Assembly: GCF_001425045.1 (NCBI RefSeq)
Contig: NZ_LMDJ01000001.1
Span: 993,859 to 1,057,858, forward strand
DNA: 64,000 nt
Direction of reading: 5' to 3'
From: Massilia sp. Root351
Lineage (GTDB): Bacteria; Pseudomonadota; Gammaproteobacteria; Burkholderiales; Burkholderiaceae_D
The notes under the pieces were generated by a model that worked only from the letters and a program-made list of their open reading frames with translations, was not told where the DNA came from and did not search any database. The translations under genes and the position numbers were made by a program. This document shows positions 16,582 to 26,098 of this stretch, one piece after another (the first letter of the stretch is position 1; each line of letters begins with the position of its first letter).

Positions 16582-19323
16582 TTATTCTAATATTTCCTTC
16601 CACAACTGTATTACATGCGCGGCATGGACGGCGACCCGCGCCGGATCGACGCGGGCATTTTCCTGCCCCTGCAAACGCATCTGGTGCTGCAATTTACGGA
16701 AAGCGCGGTAAGCATCGGCCACGCTGGCGGCCAGCTCCGGATTAATCAATCCCAGTTCGCCGCACATTTTCAGTAAGGCAATATTACCCACATTACCCGT
16801 CAGTTGGGAGTAGGTGGCGGCGTGCTGCAGAACGAGGTACTGGACGATGAATTCGATATCGATCATGCCGCCCGCGTCCTGCTTTAAATCGAACAAGTCG
16901 GAGCGGTTGGGACGGGCGTCGGCCATTTTCTTGCGCATGGCCTGCACCTCGCGTTTCAATTCGCCGTCCAGCGGCCGCACGCGGCGCAATACCTGGCAGC
17001 GGATTTGCTCGAAGCGCTGGCCGATGGCGGCGTCGCCGGCGCAGAAGCGGGCGCGGGTGAGCGCCTGGTGCTCCCAGATCCAGGCCGAATTGTCCTGGTA
17101 GCGTTCAAACGCTTGCACGCTGGACACCAGCATGCCGCTGGCGCCGTCCGGCCGCAGCGCGATATCGACGTCGAACAGCTGGCCGGCCGAGGTGTGCGAG
17201 GTCATCCAGGTGATGAAGCGCTGCGCCAGTTTGGCGTACTGGGCCGGCGCATCCTGGTCCTCGTCGTCGAACAGGAAAATCACGTCCAGGTCGGAGATAT
17301 AGCCCAGCTCCTTGCCGCCCAGCTTGCCGTACGCGATGACGGCAAACAGCGGCACCTCGCGGTGGCGGGTGGCCACCGTCTGCCATACCGCCTGCACGGT
17401 GGCGGCCACGATCACATCGGCCAGCGCGGACAGGTGGTCGGCCAGCTTTTCCACTGTCAGGTCGCCGGCCAGGTCCTGCGCCAGCAGGTGGAACAGCTGG
17501 GCGTGGTGCACTTCGCGCAGGATATCCATCTGGCGCTCGGTGTCGCCGGCGGCGGCCTCCAGCTGGCCGTCCAGCTCGGCTGCCAGCGCCACCGGGTCGA
17601 ACACGGCGTTGCGGATGCGGTCGTCCAGCAGCTCGTCCAGCAGGATGGGGTGCTTGGTGAGGAATTTGGCGGCCCAGCCGCTGGCGTGCATCATGCGGAT
17701 CACGCGCTCCAGCGTGTGCGGGTACTCGGTCAGCAGCGACAGATAGGCCGAGCGGCGTGCAATGGCTTCCAGGAAATCGAGCAGGCTGCCCAGCGTGACC
17801 AGCTGGCTGCCGATGCTGGACTGCTCGGCGGTGCGGGCAATCAGCGGCAGCGCCGCGTTCACCAGCGACACCAGGCGGTTGCGGCTCGCTTCCGGCAGCG
17901 ACTGCAGGCGCGGCGCTTGCCAGGTCGCCACCAGGCGCTGGGCGGCGCCTGCCGGGTCGTCGTAGCCAAGGGCGGCAAAGCGCGACCGGATCGCCTCGAG
18001 GTTGTCCGGGTCCGCGCATTCGTTGCTGGTGGCGGGATCGATGTCGGCGTCTTGAGAGCCGTTCTGGGCTTTTTCGGCGAACATGGCGTCAAACTGCTCG
18101 GCCACGAACTTGCGGTGGGCTTCGATCCGCGCCAGCAGCGTGGCCACGTCCGGCAGGCCCATCATCTGCGCCACCACCAGCTGGTCGGCCTCGTTGGGCG
18201 GCAGGGTGTGGGTCTGGGCGTCGTCCAGGTATTGCAGGCGGTGCTCCAGATTGCGCAGGAAGGTGTAGGACGCCAGCAGCTGCAGCACGATGTCGTTGGT
18301 CAGCAAGCCTTTTTCAGGCAGGATGCGCAAGGTGGCGCGGGTCGAGCGGTCGCGCAGGGTGGCGTCGCGCCCGCCCCGTATCAGCTGGAACACCTGGGCC
18401 AGGAATTCGATTTCGCGGATGCCGCCGCGCCCCAGCTTGACGTTGTTGCTGCGGTCCGGGTGCAGCCGCTCCTGGCGGTTGACCTCGGCGCGGATCTGGG
18501 CGTGCATATTGCGGATGGCGTCGATGACGCCGAAGTCCAGGTAGCGGCGGAACACGAAGGGGCGCACGATGGCGTCCAGCGCGGCGATGTCGGCCGGCTT
18601 GCCGGTGACGGCGCGCGCCTTGACCCAGGCGTAGCGTTCCCATTCGCGCCCCTGCACGATCAAATACTGTTCCACCATGCTCAGGCTGGCCGCCAGCGGC
18701 CCGGAGCCGCCGTTCGGGCGCAACGCCATGTCGACCCGGAAGGTGTAGCCGTCTTCGGTGATCTCGGCCATGGCGGCGATCAGCTTCTTGCCGAGGCGGA
18801 CGAAGAACTCATGGTTGGACAGCGAGCGCTGGCCGGGGCCGGCCACCGTGTCGCCGTCTTCCGGGTAGACGAAGATGAGGTCGATGTCGGACGACACGTT
18901 CAGCTCGCCGCCGCCCTGTTTGCCCATGGCCAGCACCATCAGTTCCTGTTCCTCGCCGCTGTCGTGGCCCACCGGCTGGCCGTGCAGGGCCACCATTTCC
19001 GCGTGCAGCGCCGCCACGTGCTGCTGGATGGCGAAGTCGGCGAAGCGCGTCATAGCGGTCACCACCTCGTGCAGGTCGGCCCGGCCTTCCAGGTCGCGCC
19101 GGATCAGGCCGCACACCAGCAGGTTGCGCAGGCGCCGCATGGCGCGCGGCAACGGCAGCGGCTGGTCTTGCGCCACGTCAGCTTCCCTTGCTAAATAGTC
19201 AGCGAAATCCAGCTCGGCAAGCGATAATTGCGCCAGTGCATCAACCTTGGCCGCGCGGCCCGGATCGGCGCTGAGCCAGCGCTGGTAGTAACGGGAGGCG
19301 GAGGTCAGTGCGGGTGCGGTCAT
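16582..19323 (-). CDS. glnE: Bifunctional glutamine synthetase adenylyltransferase/deadenylase
   Basis: 913 residues, near the family norm (E. coli 946). GlnE attaches AMP to, and removes it from, glutamine synthetase in response to PII proteins and glutamine. It has two nucleotidyltransferase domains: the N-terminal one with GKQGGGELNVSSDIDLIF (about 134-151) and the C-terminal one with GKLGGKELGYISDLDVIF (about 665-685), separated and followed by helical GlnD-PII-type regions (LGRGGIREIEF; DAGGMIDIEFIVQY). Both catalytic D-x-D pairs are intact. No strong ribosome site precedes the ATG at 19323. It is divergent from yhdP and is followed at 29 nt by the Cache protein gene. Confidence 0.97.
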   Translation of the reverse strand: MTAPALTSASRYYQRWLSADPGRAAKVDALAQLSLAELDFADYLAREADVAQDQPLPLPRAMRRLRNLLVCGLIRRDLEGRADLHEVVTAMTRFADFAIQQHVAALHAEMVALHGQPVGHDSGEEQELMVLAMGKQGGGELNVSSDIDLIFVYPEDGDTVAGPGQRSLSNHEFFVRLGKKLIAAMAEITEDGYTFRVDMALRPNGGSGPLAASLSMVEQYLIVQGREWERYAWVKARAVTGKPADIAALDAIVRPFVFRRYLDFGVIDAIRNMHAQIRAEVNRQERLHPDRSNNVKLGRGGIREIEFLAQVFQLIRGGRDATLRDRSTRATLRILPEKGLLTNDIVLQLLASYTFLRNLEHRLQYLDDAQTHTLPPNEADQLVVAQMMGLPDVATLLARIEAHRKFVAEQFDAMFAEKAQNGSQDADIDPATSNECADPDNLEAIRSRFAALGYDDPAGAAQRLVATWQAPRLQSLPEASRNRLVSLVNAALPLIARTAEQSSIGSQLVTLGSLLDFLEAIARRSAYLSLLTEYPHTLERVIRMMHASGWAAKFLTKHPILLDELLDDRIRNAVFDPVALAAELDGQLEAAAGDTERQMDILREVHHAQLFHLLAQDLAGDLTVEKLADHLSALADVIVAATVQAVWQTVATRHREVPLFAVIAYGKLGGKELGYISDLDVIFLFDDEDQDAPAQYAKLAQRFITWMTSHTSAGQLFDVDIALRPDGASGMLVSSVQAFERYQDNSAWIWEHQALTRARFCAGDAAIGQRFEQIRCQVLRRVRPLDGELKREVQAMRKKMADARPNRSDLFDLKQDAGGMIDIEFIVQYLVLQHAATYSQLTGNVGNIALLKMCGELGLINPELAASVADAYRAFRKLQHQMRLQGQENARVDPARVAVHAAHVIQLWKEILE

Positions 19324-19506
19324 ATGGTGAACAGTAAAGGAAAAGTAACTTAGTGTTGCAACGTAATAAACAGAGCGAGGCAGCGCCAGCCTATGCGGTA
19401 AAATGAAGGTGCAGGCTCCTTTAGGGCTGGAAACGATTTTAGCGATTTATTTTGACGCCGGGCCTGAATTATTAGCTTATTGATGCAAAAACCGCCGGAG
19501 GAGACC

Positions 19507-22500
19507 GTGACAGGCAGCGTGCCTTTGGCCGTGCGCTGGCAGCGGCTGCGTTCCGCCTATCGCGTCTGCAACCTCGCCACCCACCATGTGCTGGGCTTCG
19601 CGCTCAAGCTGGTGCTGCTGCTGTATTTTGCCTTCGCCATCCTGCTGCTGGCGCTGCGCTACCTGGTGCTGCCCAATATCGACCACTACAAGGGCGACAT
19701 CGAGCGCCTGGCCAGCCGCGCGGTCGGCAACCCGGTCACCATCGCCCGCATCTATGCTTCCTGGTCCGGCCTCAGTCCCAGCCTGTTCCTGGGCGACGTG
19801 GTGCTGCGCGACCAGCAGGGCCGCGCAGTGCTGGCCCTGCCCAGCGTCTCGGCCACGCTGTCGTGGTGGAGCGTGGCGGCGGCCGACGTGCGTTTCGAAT
19901 CGCTGGAGCTGATCCGCCCCAAGCTGGACATGCGGCGCGAGCCGGACGGCAAGCTGTACGCGGCCGGCGTGTATATCGACCTGAACCAGAAGGGCGACGG
20001 CAAGGGTGCCGACTGGCTGCTGGCGCAGCGCGAAATCGTCATCCGCGAAGGCCAGCTGGACTGGACCGACAAACTGCGCGGCACGCCGCAGGTGAGCCTG
20101 GCCGACATGCGCCTGGTGCTGCGCAACAAGTGGCGCCGCCACCAGTTCGGCATGACGGCCACCCCTCCCGCCGAGCTGGGCGGTCCGCTGGACGTGCGCG
20201 CCGACTTCGTCCACCCGGCCTTTGCCGGCCGCAAGTCGGACGTGCGCCTGTGGCAGGGCGAGCTGTACGCGGACGTGCGCCAGGCCGACCTGGCCGCCTG
20301 GAAGCAACATCTCGACTATCCCTTCGACCTGCGTTCCGGCATGGGCTCGGTGCGCGCGTGGATCAAGCTGGACCACGCCAAGCTGGCCGGCTTCACGGCC
20401 GACGTCAGCCTGGCCGACGTGACGGCCCAGCTGGGCAAGGACCTGGAGCCGCTGGACCTGGTGGAAGTGCGCGGCCGGGTTTCGGCGCGCGAGGAAATCC
20501 CGGCCAGCCTGCAAAGCGGCCAGCCCGCATTCGGCGTGCTGGGCCACAGCGTGACCCTGAACAACTTTTCGCTGCGCACCCGCGACGGCCTGGACATGCC
20601 GCCCACCGACTTGTCCGAGCGCTACGTGGCGGCCACCGCCAAGGCGCCGGCGCGCATGGAGCTGAACGCCAGCGTGCTGGACCTGGAAACGCTGGCCGCG
20701 CTGGCCGGGCGCCTGCCGCTCACCGAAGGCCAGCGCGCCAAGCTGGAGGACATCGCGCCCAGCGGCCGCCTGCGCGGCGTGGCGGCCTCCTGGTACGGCA
20801 GCTATCCGGCGCTGCTGTCCTACCATGTCAAGGCGCAGCTGGACGGCCTGGGCTTGCGCCCGCGCCCGGCGCGCCTGCCGCAGCCCAAGAACGGCAAGGT
20901 CCCGGCCGTGCGCGGCATGCCGGCGCTGCCGGGCTTCGAGCACCTGAGCGGCACGCTGGAGGCCAGCGAGAAGGGCGGCAATTTCACCCTGGACGCGGAC
21001 CGGCTGGTGCTGCAGATGCCGGACCACTTCGCCGAGGCGGCCATGCCGTTCGACAAGCTGCGCGGCCGGATGAGCTGGTCGTTCGAAGGCGATGAACAGT
21101 TGAAAATCGACCTGCACAGCCTGGAATTCTCGCAGGACGGCCTGAGCGGCTCGCTGTCCGGCAGCCACGTGCTGCCGCTGGACGGCAAGAGCCCCGGCGT
21201 GGCCGACTTCACCGGCAAGCTGAACGGCTTCGACGTGAAGAAGATCGGCCGCTACCTGCCGCTGCAAACCCCGGCGCACCTGCACCACTGGCTGACCGGC
21301 GCGCTGGAGGACGGCATGGCCGACGATGTCACGCTGCGCCTGCGCGGCGACCTGGCGCACTTCCCGTTCAAGAGCGCCGGTCCGGTGGCCACCGCCGCCG
21401 AGCGCGCCAAGGGCGAGTTCCGCGTGGCCGGCCGCCTGACAAACGGCAAGCTCAACTACGACCCCGGCGTGTACGCCAAGGACGGCAAGTCGCCGCTGTG
21501 GCCGCAGGCCGAGAAGATCAAGGGCGGCTTCGTGTTCGACCGCACGCGCATGGAAATCCGGGGCGACACGGCCACCACTGGCGGCGTGGCGCTGAGCGGC
21601 GTGAAAGCCGTGATCGCCGACCTGTCCTCGCACGACGGGCTGCTGGAGATCGACGGCAACGCGGCCGGGCCGATGCAGGAATTCCTGCGCTATGTGGCGG
21701 CCAGCCCGGTACTGGAATGGATCGGCCATTTCACCGACGAGACGCAAGCGAGCGGCGGCGCCCGGCTGGCGCTCAAGCTGCAGCTGCCGCTGAACCATAT
21801 GCACGACTCGAAAGTGCAGGGCTCGCTGCAACTGGCCAATAACGACATCGTGCTGTGGCACGACATGCCGGTGGTCACCGGCTCGACCGGCAAGATCGAG
21901 TTCAACGAAAAAGGCGTGAACCTGAACAACCTGGCGGGCAGCTTCATCGGCGGCCCGGTGTCCATCACCGGCGGCAGCCAGCGCGACGGCAGCATCCAGG
22001 TGCGCCTGGCGGGCACCGTCACGGCCGACGGCCTGCGCAAGACCTGGCCGTCGCCGCAGATGCAGCGCGTGGCCAGCCACTTCAGCGGCGGCACCCGCTA
22101 CAGCGGCCTGGTGGTGGCGCGCGACCACCATTATTCGGTCACGGTCGACTCCAGCCTGGCCGGCCTGGGCCTGGATTTCCCGGCCCCGCTGGCCAAGGGC
22201 GCCGCCGACACGCTGCCGCTGCATTTTGTGCTCAACGGCAGCGGCGCCAACGAGGCCGGGCTGATGCGCGACGAGATCCGCGTGGCCCTTGGCGCCGGCA
22301 TGTCCGCCGCCTACCAGCGCCAGCGCCAGGGCAAGGACGCGTGGCAACTGGTGCGCGGGGGCATAGGCGTAAACGTGCCGGCGCCGGAACCGGACAGCGG
22401 CATGATGTTGCAGGCGCATGTGAAATCGCTGAATGTGGACCAGTGGCTGGCGCTGGGCGAAGCCATCGCCGGCAAGGATGGCGCGCCCCCGGCCGCCTCG

Positions 22501-23700
22501 GCCACCGGCGGCGCCGACGTGGCGCAGTATGTGGTGGCCGACACCCTGGCCGCGCGGGCGGGCGAACTCATCATTGGTGAACGCAAGCTGGACAATGTGG
22601 TGGTGGGCGTCAGCCACCAGAAGAATGTGTGGCAGGCCAATATCGATTCGCGCCACGTGAACGGCTACCTTACCTGGAACGAGTCGCCCACCGGGCAGGG
22701 CGTGGGCAAGGTAACGGCGCGCCTGTCCTCGCTCATCATTCCCGAGTCGCAGGCCAACGAGGTCAAGGACTTGCTGGAGAATAAGGCGACCCATCCGACC
22801 ATCCCCGCGCTGGACGTGGTGGCCGAGCGCTTCGAGCTGTTCAACAAGCCGCTGGGCCGGCTCGAGCTGCAGGCGCACAACGCGCTGATTACCGCCACGC
22901 GCGAGTGGCGCGTGTCGAAGCTGTCGCTGGCCAACGCGGACGGCGAGCTGAACGGCACCGGGCGCTGGGTGGTCAAGGATGGCCAGCCGCAAACCAGCCT
23001 GAACTTCGAACTGGAGATCGCCAACGCCGGCAAGCTGCTGGACCGTTTCGGTTTCGCCGACACCTTGCGCAACGGCAAGGGCAAGCTCAGCGGCGACATT
23101 TCCTGGAAGGGCTTGCCGTATTCGCTGGACATCCCCAGCCTGTCGGGCCAGATCAGCATGAATGTGGAAAAGGGCCAGTTCCTCAAGCAGGATCCGGGCG
23201 CGGCCAAGCTGCTGGGCGTGCTCAGCCTGCAGGCGCTGCCGCGCATGCTCAAGCTGGACTTCCACGACGTGTTCTCCGAAGGCCTGGCGTTCGACGGCAT
23301 CAGCGCCAACGCCGCCATCACGCGCGGCATCGTCAAGACCGACAACTTGAAAATGCACGGCGTGGCCGCTACTGTACTGATGGACGGCACGGTCGATATC
23401 GCCAACGAATCGACCAATCTGCGCGTGGTGGTGATGCCGGAGGTCAATCTCGGCACGGCGCCGCTGGTGTACGCGCTGGCGGTCAACCCGGTGATCGGCC
23501 TGGGCAGCTATCTGGCGCAGCTGTTCCTGGCGCAGCCGATGATGCGCGCGCTGACCTACGAGATGCAAGTGACGGGCCCGTGGAAAGCGCCCGTGATCAC
23601 CAAGCTGGATACCGGCAGGCTGGAAGCGGCCCGGCTGGAAGCGGCAAGGCAAGAGTCGGCCAAGCAAGCGGCCAAGGACGCCACCAAGGCCAAACCATAA
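19507..23700 (+). CDS. yhdP: YhdP-family AsmA-like lipid-transport protein
   Basis: About 1,397 residues from the GTG at 19507, which has an excellent GGAGGAGACC ribosome site; an ATG eight codons upstream (19483) lacks one. One membrane-spanning helix (about 25-50, FALKLVLLLYFAFAILLLALRYLVL in sequence order) anchors a huge periplasmic part with repeated beta-rich segments (LSGSHVLPLDGKS, FDVKKIGRYLPLQ, ANNDIVLWHDMPVVTGSTG, GTGRWVVKDGQPQ) typical of the YhdP/AsmA repeat-beta-groove proteins. In E. coli YhdP helps move phospholipid to the outer membrane and is adjacent to tldD, as here apart from the inserted nitrilase gene. The end is rich in Ala, Lys and Glu. It starts a yhdP-nitrilase-tldD run. 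Confidence 0.92.
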   Translation: MTGSVPLAVRWQRLRSAYRVCNLATHHVLGFALKLVLLLYFAFAILLLALRYLVLPNIDHYKGDIERLASRAVGNPVTIARIYASWSGLSPSLFLGDVVLRDQQGRAVLALPSVSATLSWWSVAAADVRFESLELIRPKLDMRREPDGKLYAAGVYIDLNQKGDGKGADWLLAQREIVIREGQLDWTDKLRGTPQVSLADMRLVLRNKWRRHQFGMTATPPAELGGPLDVRADFVHPAFAGRKSDVRLWQGELYADVRQADLAAWKQHLDYPFDLRSGMGSVRAWIKLDHAKLAGFTADVSLADVTAQLGKDLEPLDLVEVRGRVSAREEIPASLQSGQPAFGVLGHSVTLNNFSLRTRDGLDMPPTDLSERYVAATAKAPARMELNASVLDLETLAALAGRLPLTEGQRAKLEDIAPSGRLRGVAASWYGSYPALLSYHVKAQLDGLGLRPRPARLPQPKNGKVPAVRGMPALPGFEHLSGTLEASEKGGNFTLDADRLVLQMPDHFAEAAMPFDKLRGRMSWSFEGDEQLKIDLHSLEFSQDGLSGSLSGSHVLPLDGKSPGVADFTGKLNGFDVKKIGRYLPLQTPAHLHHWLTGALEDGMADDVTLRLRGDLAHFPFKSAGPVATAAERAKGEFRVAGRLTNGKLNYDPGVYAKDGKSPLWPQAEKIKGGFVFDRTRMEIRGDTATTGGVALSGVKAVIADLSSHDGLLEIDGNAAGPMQEFLRYVAASPVLEWIGHFTDETQASGGARLALKLQLPLNHMHDSKVQGSLQLANNDIVLWHDMPVVTGSTGKIEFNEKGVNLNNLAGSFIGGPVSITGGSQRDGSIQVRLAGTVTADGLRKTWPSPQMQRVASHFSGGTRYSGLVVARDHHYSVTVDSSLAGLGLDFPAPLAKGAADTLPLHFVLNGSGANEAGLMRDEIRVALGAGMSAAYQRQRQGKDAWQLVRGGIGVNVPAPEPDSGMMLQAHVKSLNVDQWLALGEAIAGKDGAPPAASATGGADVAQYVVADTLAARAGELIIGERKLDNVVVGVSHQKNVWQANIDSRHVNGYLTWNESPTGQGVGKVTARLSSLIIPESQANEVKDLLENKATHPTIPALDVVAERFELFNKPLGRLELQAHNALITATREWRVSKLSLANADGELNGTGRWVVKDGQPQTSLNFELEIANAGKLLDRFGFADTLRNGKGKLSGDISWKGLPYSLDIPSLSGQISMNVEKGQFLKQDPGAAKLLGVLSLQALPRMLKLDFHDVFSEGLAFDGISANAAITRGIVKTDNLKMHGVAATVLMDGTVDIANESTNLRVVVMPEVNLGTAPLVYALAVNPVIGLGSYLAQLFLAQPMMRALTYEMQVTGPWKAPVITKLDTGRLEAARLEAARQESAKQAAKDATKAKP

Positions 23701-23722
23701 GGACATCGATAAGGACATGCCC

Positions 23723-24520
23723 ATGAACACCGTCGCAGCGATACAGATGATCTCCTCGCCTTCCGTGGGCGAAAACCTGGCCACCGCGCGGCGCCTGATC
23801 GCGCAGGCGGCCGACACCGGCGCCAAGCTGGTGCTGCTGCCCGAGTACTGGGCCATCATGGGCTTGAGCGACAGCGACAAGGTGGCCGTGGCCGAGCCGC
23901 TGGGCCAGGGGCCGATCCAGGAGTTCATGAGCGAAATGGCGCGCCAGCACAGCATCTGGCTGCTGGGCGGCACCCTGCCGCTGGCCTCGGACGATCCGTC
24001 GCGGGTGGTCAACACCACGCTGGTGTACGACGACCAGGGCCGCCACGTGGCGCGCTATGACAAGATCCACCTGTTCGGCTTTACCAAGGGCACCGAATCC
24101 TACGACGAGGCGCGCACCATCGTGCCGGGCCGCAACGTCGGCACGGTGGACACGCCGGTGGGCAAGGTCGGCATGTCGGTCTGCTACGACCTGCGCTTTC
24201 CGGAACTGTTCCGCGCCATGGGGCCGGTGTCGCTGATCGTGGTGCCGGCGGCGTTCACCTACACCACCGGCCAGGCGCACTGGGAAATCCTGCTGCGCGC
24301 GCGCGCGATCGAAAACCAGTGCTACGTGCTGGCGGCCGCGCAGGGCGGCACCCACCAGAACGGCCGCCGCACCTGGGGCCACAGCATGCTGATCGACCCC
24401 TGGGGCGCCGTCAAGGCGGTGCAGGCCGAAGGCGAGGGCGTGGTGCACGGCGAGGTCGATCCGCTGTTCATGGACAGCGTGCGCGAGAGCTTGCCGGCGC
24501 TGAAGCACCGCACCATGTAA
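23723..24520 (+). CDS. Carbon-nitrogen hydrolase (nitrilase superfamily)
   Basis: 265 residues from the ATG at 23723, which is better spaced from AAGGA (23711-23715) than the ATG two codons before it. The Glu-Lys-Cys triad is visible: LLPEYW (Glu41), YDKIHLF (Lys114) and GMSVCYDLRFPELFR (Cys154), as is VVPAAFTYTTGQAHWEILLRARAIENQ in the C-terminal half. It resembles the Nit/YafV-Nit2-type omega-amidases, which repair deaminated glutathione or hydrolyse alpha-keto-acid amides; the exact substrate is not settled by sequence. It starts 22 nt after yhdP and precedes tldD, so it is probably in one operon with them. Confidence 0.93.
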   Translation: MNTVAAIQMISSPSVGENLATARRLIAQAADTGAKLVLLPEYWAIMGLSDSDKVAVAEPLGQGPIQEFMSEMARQHSIWLLGGTLPLASDDPSRVVNTTLVYDDQGRHVARYDKIHLFGFTKGTESYDEARTIVPGRNVGTVDTPVGKVGMSVCYDLRFPELFRAMGPVSLIVVPAAFTYTTGQAHWEILLRARAIENQCYVLAAAQGGTHQNGRRTWGHSMLIDPWGAVKAVQAEGEGVVHGEVDPLFMDSVRESLPALKHRTM

Positions 24521-24525
24521 GCCAC

Positions 24526-24551
24526 GGGTCTGTCCCGGCGGGACAGAGCCC
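24526..24551. repeat. Hairpin between nitrilase gene and tldD (possible dispersed repeat)
   Basis: TCTGTCCC (24529-24536) and GGGACAGA (24540-24547) pair around GGC, and flanking GGG/CCC extend the stem with one bulged G. There is no T-run, so it is not an ordinary terminator. It shares the GGGTCTG core with the larger palindrome after rluB at 60092-60152. Confidence 0.5.
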
Positions 24552-24604
24552 AGCATGCGCCTGCGGTTCAAAGTACAATGCAGCATCACATACAAGGCAC
24601 CATC

Positions 24605-26065
24605 ATGACTCCATTCGAACCCAATCTGTCCACCCTGGCCGTCGCGCGCGATCTGCTGCTGACGCCGTTCGGCCTGGACGAAGGCAAGCTGCTGAAAACC
24701 CTGGGCAGCATGTTCACCCACAAGGTCGATTACGCCGACCTGTATTTTCAGTTCACCAAGAACGAAGGCTGGAGCCTGGAAGAAGGCATCGTCAAGACCG
24801 GCAGTTTCTCGATCGACCAGGGCGTGGGCGTGCGCGCCATCTCCGGCGACAAGACCGCTTTTGCCTACTCGGACGACATTTCCGAGCGCGCGCTGATGGA
24901 AGCGGCGGCGGCAACCCGCACCATCGGCCGCTCCGGCGCCGGCAAGATCAAGGTGGCCGGCGGCATGACCCAGGTGGGCGGCCGTTCGCTGTATCTGCCG
25001 CACGACCCGCTGGCGTCGCTGGACGCGACCGCCAAGGTCAAGCTGCTCGAGCGCCTGGAGAAAATGGCGCGCGCCAAGGACCCGCGCGTGGTGCAGGTGA
25101 TGGCCGGCCTGGCCGGTGAATACGACGTGGTGCTGGTGGCGCGCAGCGACGGCGTGCTGGCGGCCGACATCCGCCCGCTGGTGCGCGTGTCGCTGACCGT
25201 GATCGCCGAGCAGGACGGGCGCCGCGAGATGGGCTCGTCCGGCGGCGGCGGCCGCTACGACTACGGCTACTTCAGCGACGAACTGCTCGAGCAGTACGCG
25301 GAGGAGGCGGTGAAATCGGCCATCGTCAACCTGGACGCGCGTCCCGCGCCGGCCGGGCCGATGACCGTGGTGCTGGGGCCGGGCTGGCCCGGCATCCTGC
25401 TGCACGAAGCCATCGGCCATGGCCTGGAAGGCGATTTCAACCGCAAGGGTTCGTCCACTTTCTCCGGCCGCATCGGCGAACGGGTGGCGGCCAAGGGCGT
25501 CACGGTGGTCGACGACGGCACCTTGCAGGACCGCCGCGGCTCGCTCAATATCGACGACGAGGGCAATCCGACCCAGTGCACCACGCTGATCGAGGACGGC
25601 ATCCTGAAAGGCTACATCCAGGACACCATGAACGCGCGCCTGATGAAAATGCCGGTGACCGGCAACGCGCGCCGCGAATCGTTCGCCCACCTGCCGATGC
25701 CGCGCATGACCAACACCTATATGCTGGGCGGCGACAAGGACCCGGGCGAGATCCTGGCGTCGGTGAAGAACGGCCTGTACGCTGTCAATTTCGGCGGCGG
25801 CCAGGTCGACATCACCAACGGCAAGTTCGTGTTCTCGGCCAGCGAGGCCTACATGATCGAGGACGGCAAGATCACCTACCCGGTCAAGGGCGCCACCCTG
25901 ATCGGCAACGGCCCGGACGTGCTGAACCGGGTGTCCATGATAGGCAATGACATGAAACTCGATTCGGGCGTGGGCGTGTGCGGCAAGGAAGGCCAGAGCG
26001 TGCCGGTCGGCGTCGGCCAGCCGACCTTGCGCCTGGACGGCGTGACCGTCGGCGGCACCGCATAA
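24605..26065 (+). CDS. tldD: Metalloprotease TldD
   Basis: 486 residues from the ATG at 24605, the expected TldD length. Together with TldE (PmbA) it forms a zinc protease that degrades flexible peptides and matures microcins/antitoxins. The metal motif HEAIGH (HExxxH, residues 267-272) and the downstream [14 protein letters not shown] are present, as are [20 protein letters not shown] and the C-terminal [24 protein letters not shown] region. No tldE/pmbA is in this window. It is the last gene of the run starting at yhdP and is followed by a terminator. Confidence 0.96.
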   Translation: MTPFEPNLSTLAVARDLLLTPFGLDEGKLLKTLGSMFTHKVDYADLYFQFTKNEGWSLEEGIVKTGSFSIDQGVGVRAISGDKTAFAYSDDISERALMEAAAATRTIGRSGAGKIKVAGGMTQVGGRSLYLPHDPLASLDATAKVKLLERLEKMARAKDPRVVQVMAGLAGEYDVVLVARSDGVLAADIRPLVRVSLTVIAEQDGRREMGSSGGGGRYDYGYFSDELLEQYAEEAVKSAIVNLDARPAPAGPMTVVLGPGWPGILLHEAIGHGLEGDFNRKGSSTFSGRIGERVAAKGVTVVDDGTLQDRRGSLNIDDEGNPTQCTTLIEDGILKGYIQDTMNARLMKMPVTGNARRESFAHLPMPRMTNTYMLGGDKDPGEILASVKNGLYAVNFGGGQVDITNGKFVFSASEAYMIEDGKITYPVKGATLIGNGPDVLNRVSMIGNDMKLDSGVGVCGKEGQSVPVGVGQPTLRLDGVTVGGTA

Positions 26066-26070
26066 AACCA

Positions 26071-26097
26071 AAAACCGGGCCTGGCCCGGTTTTTTTT
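26071..26097 (+). terminator. Terminator of tldD overlapping the next gene's 3' end
   Basis: AAAACCGGGC (26071-26080) and GCCCGGTTTT (26084-26093) form a 10-bp stem with a CTG loop and run into T. The T-rich tail stops just before the TAA stop codon (26101-26099) of the convergent receptor, and the flanking A-tract on the other side may allow function in both directions. Confidence 0.9.
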
Positions 26098-26098
26098 C

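Noticed and set aside
19477..24018. Minus-strand frame of 1,513 codons opposite yhdP
   Set aside because: Shadow of yhdP and the nitrilase gene; low-complexity, no family motifs, no ribosome site. The same applies to long antisense frames at 5984-8875, 31975-35370 and 60884-63769.
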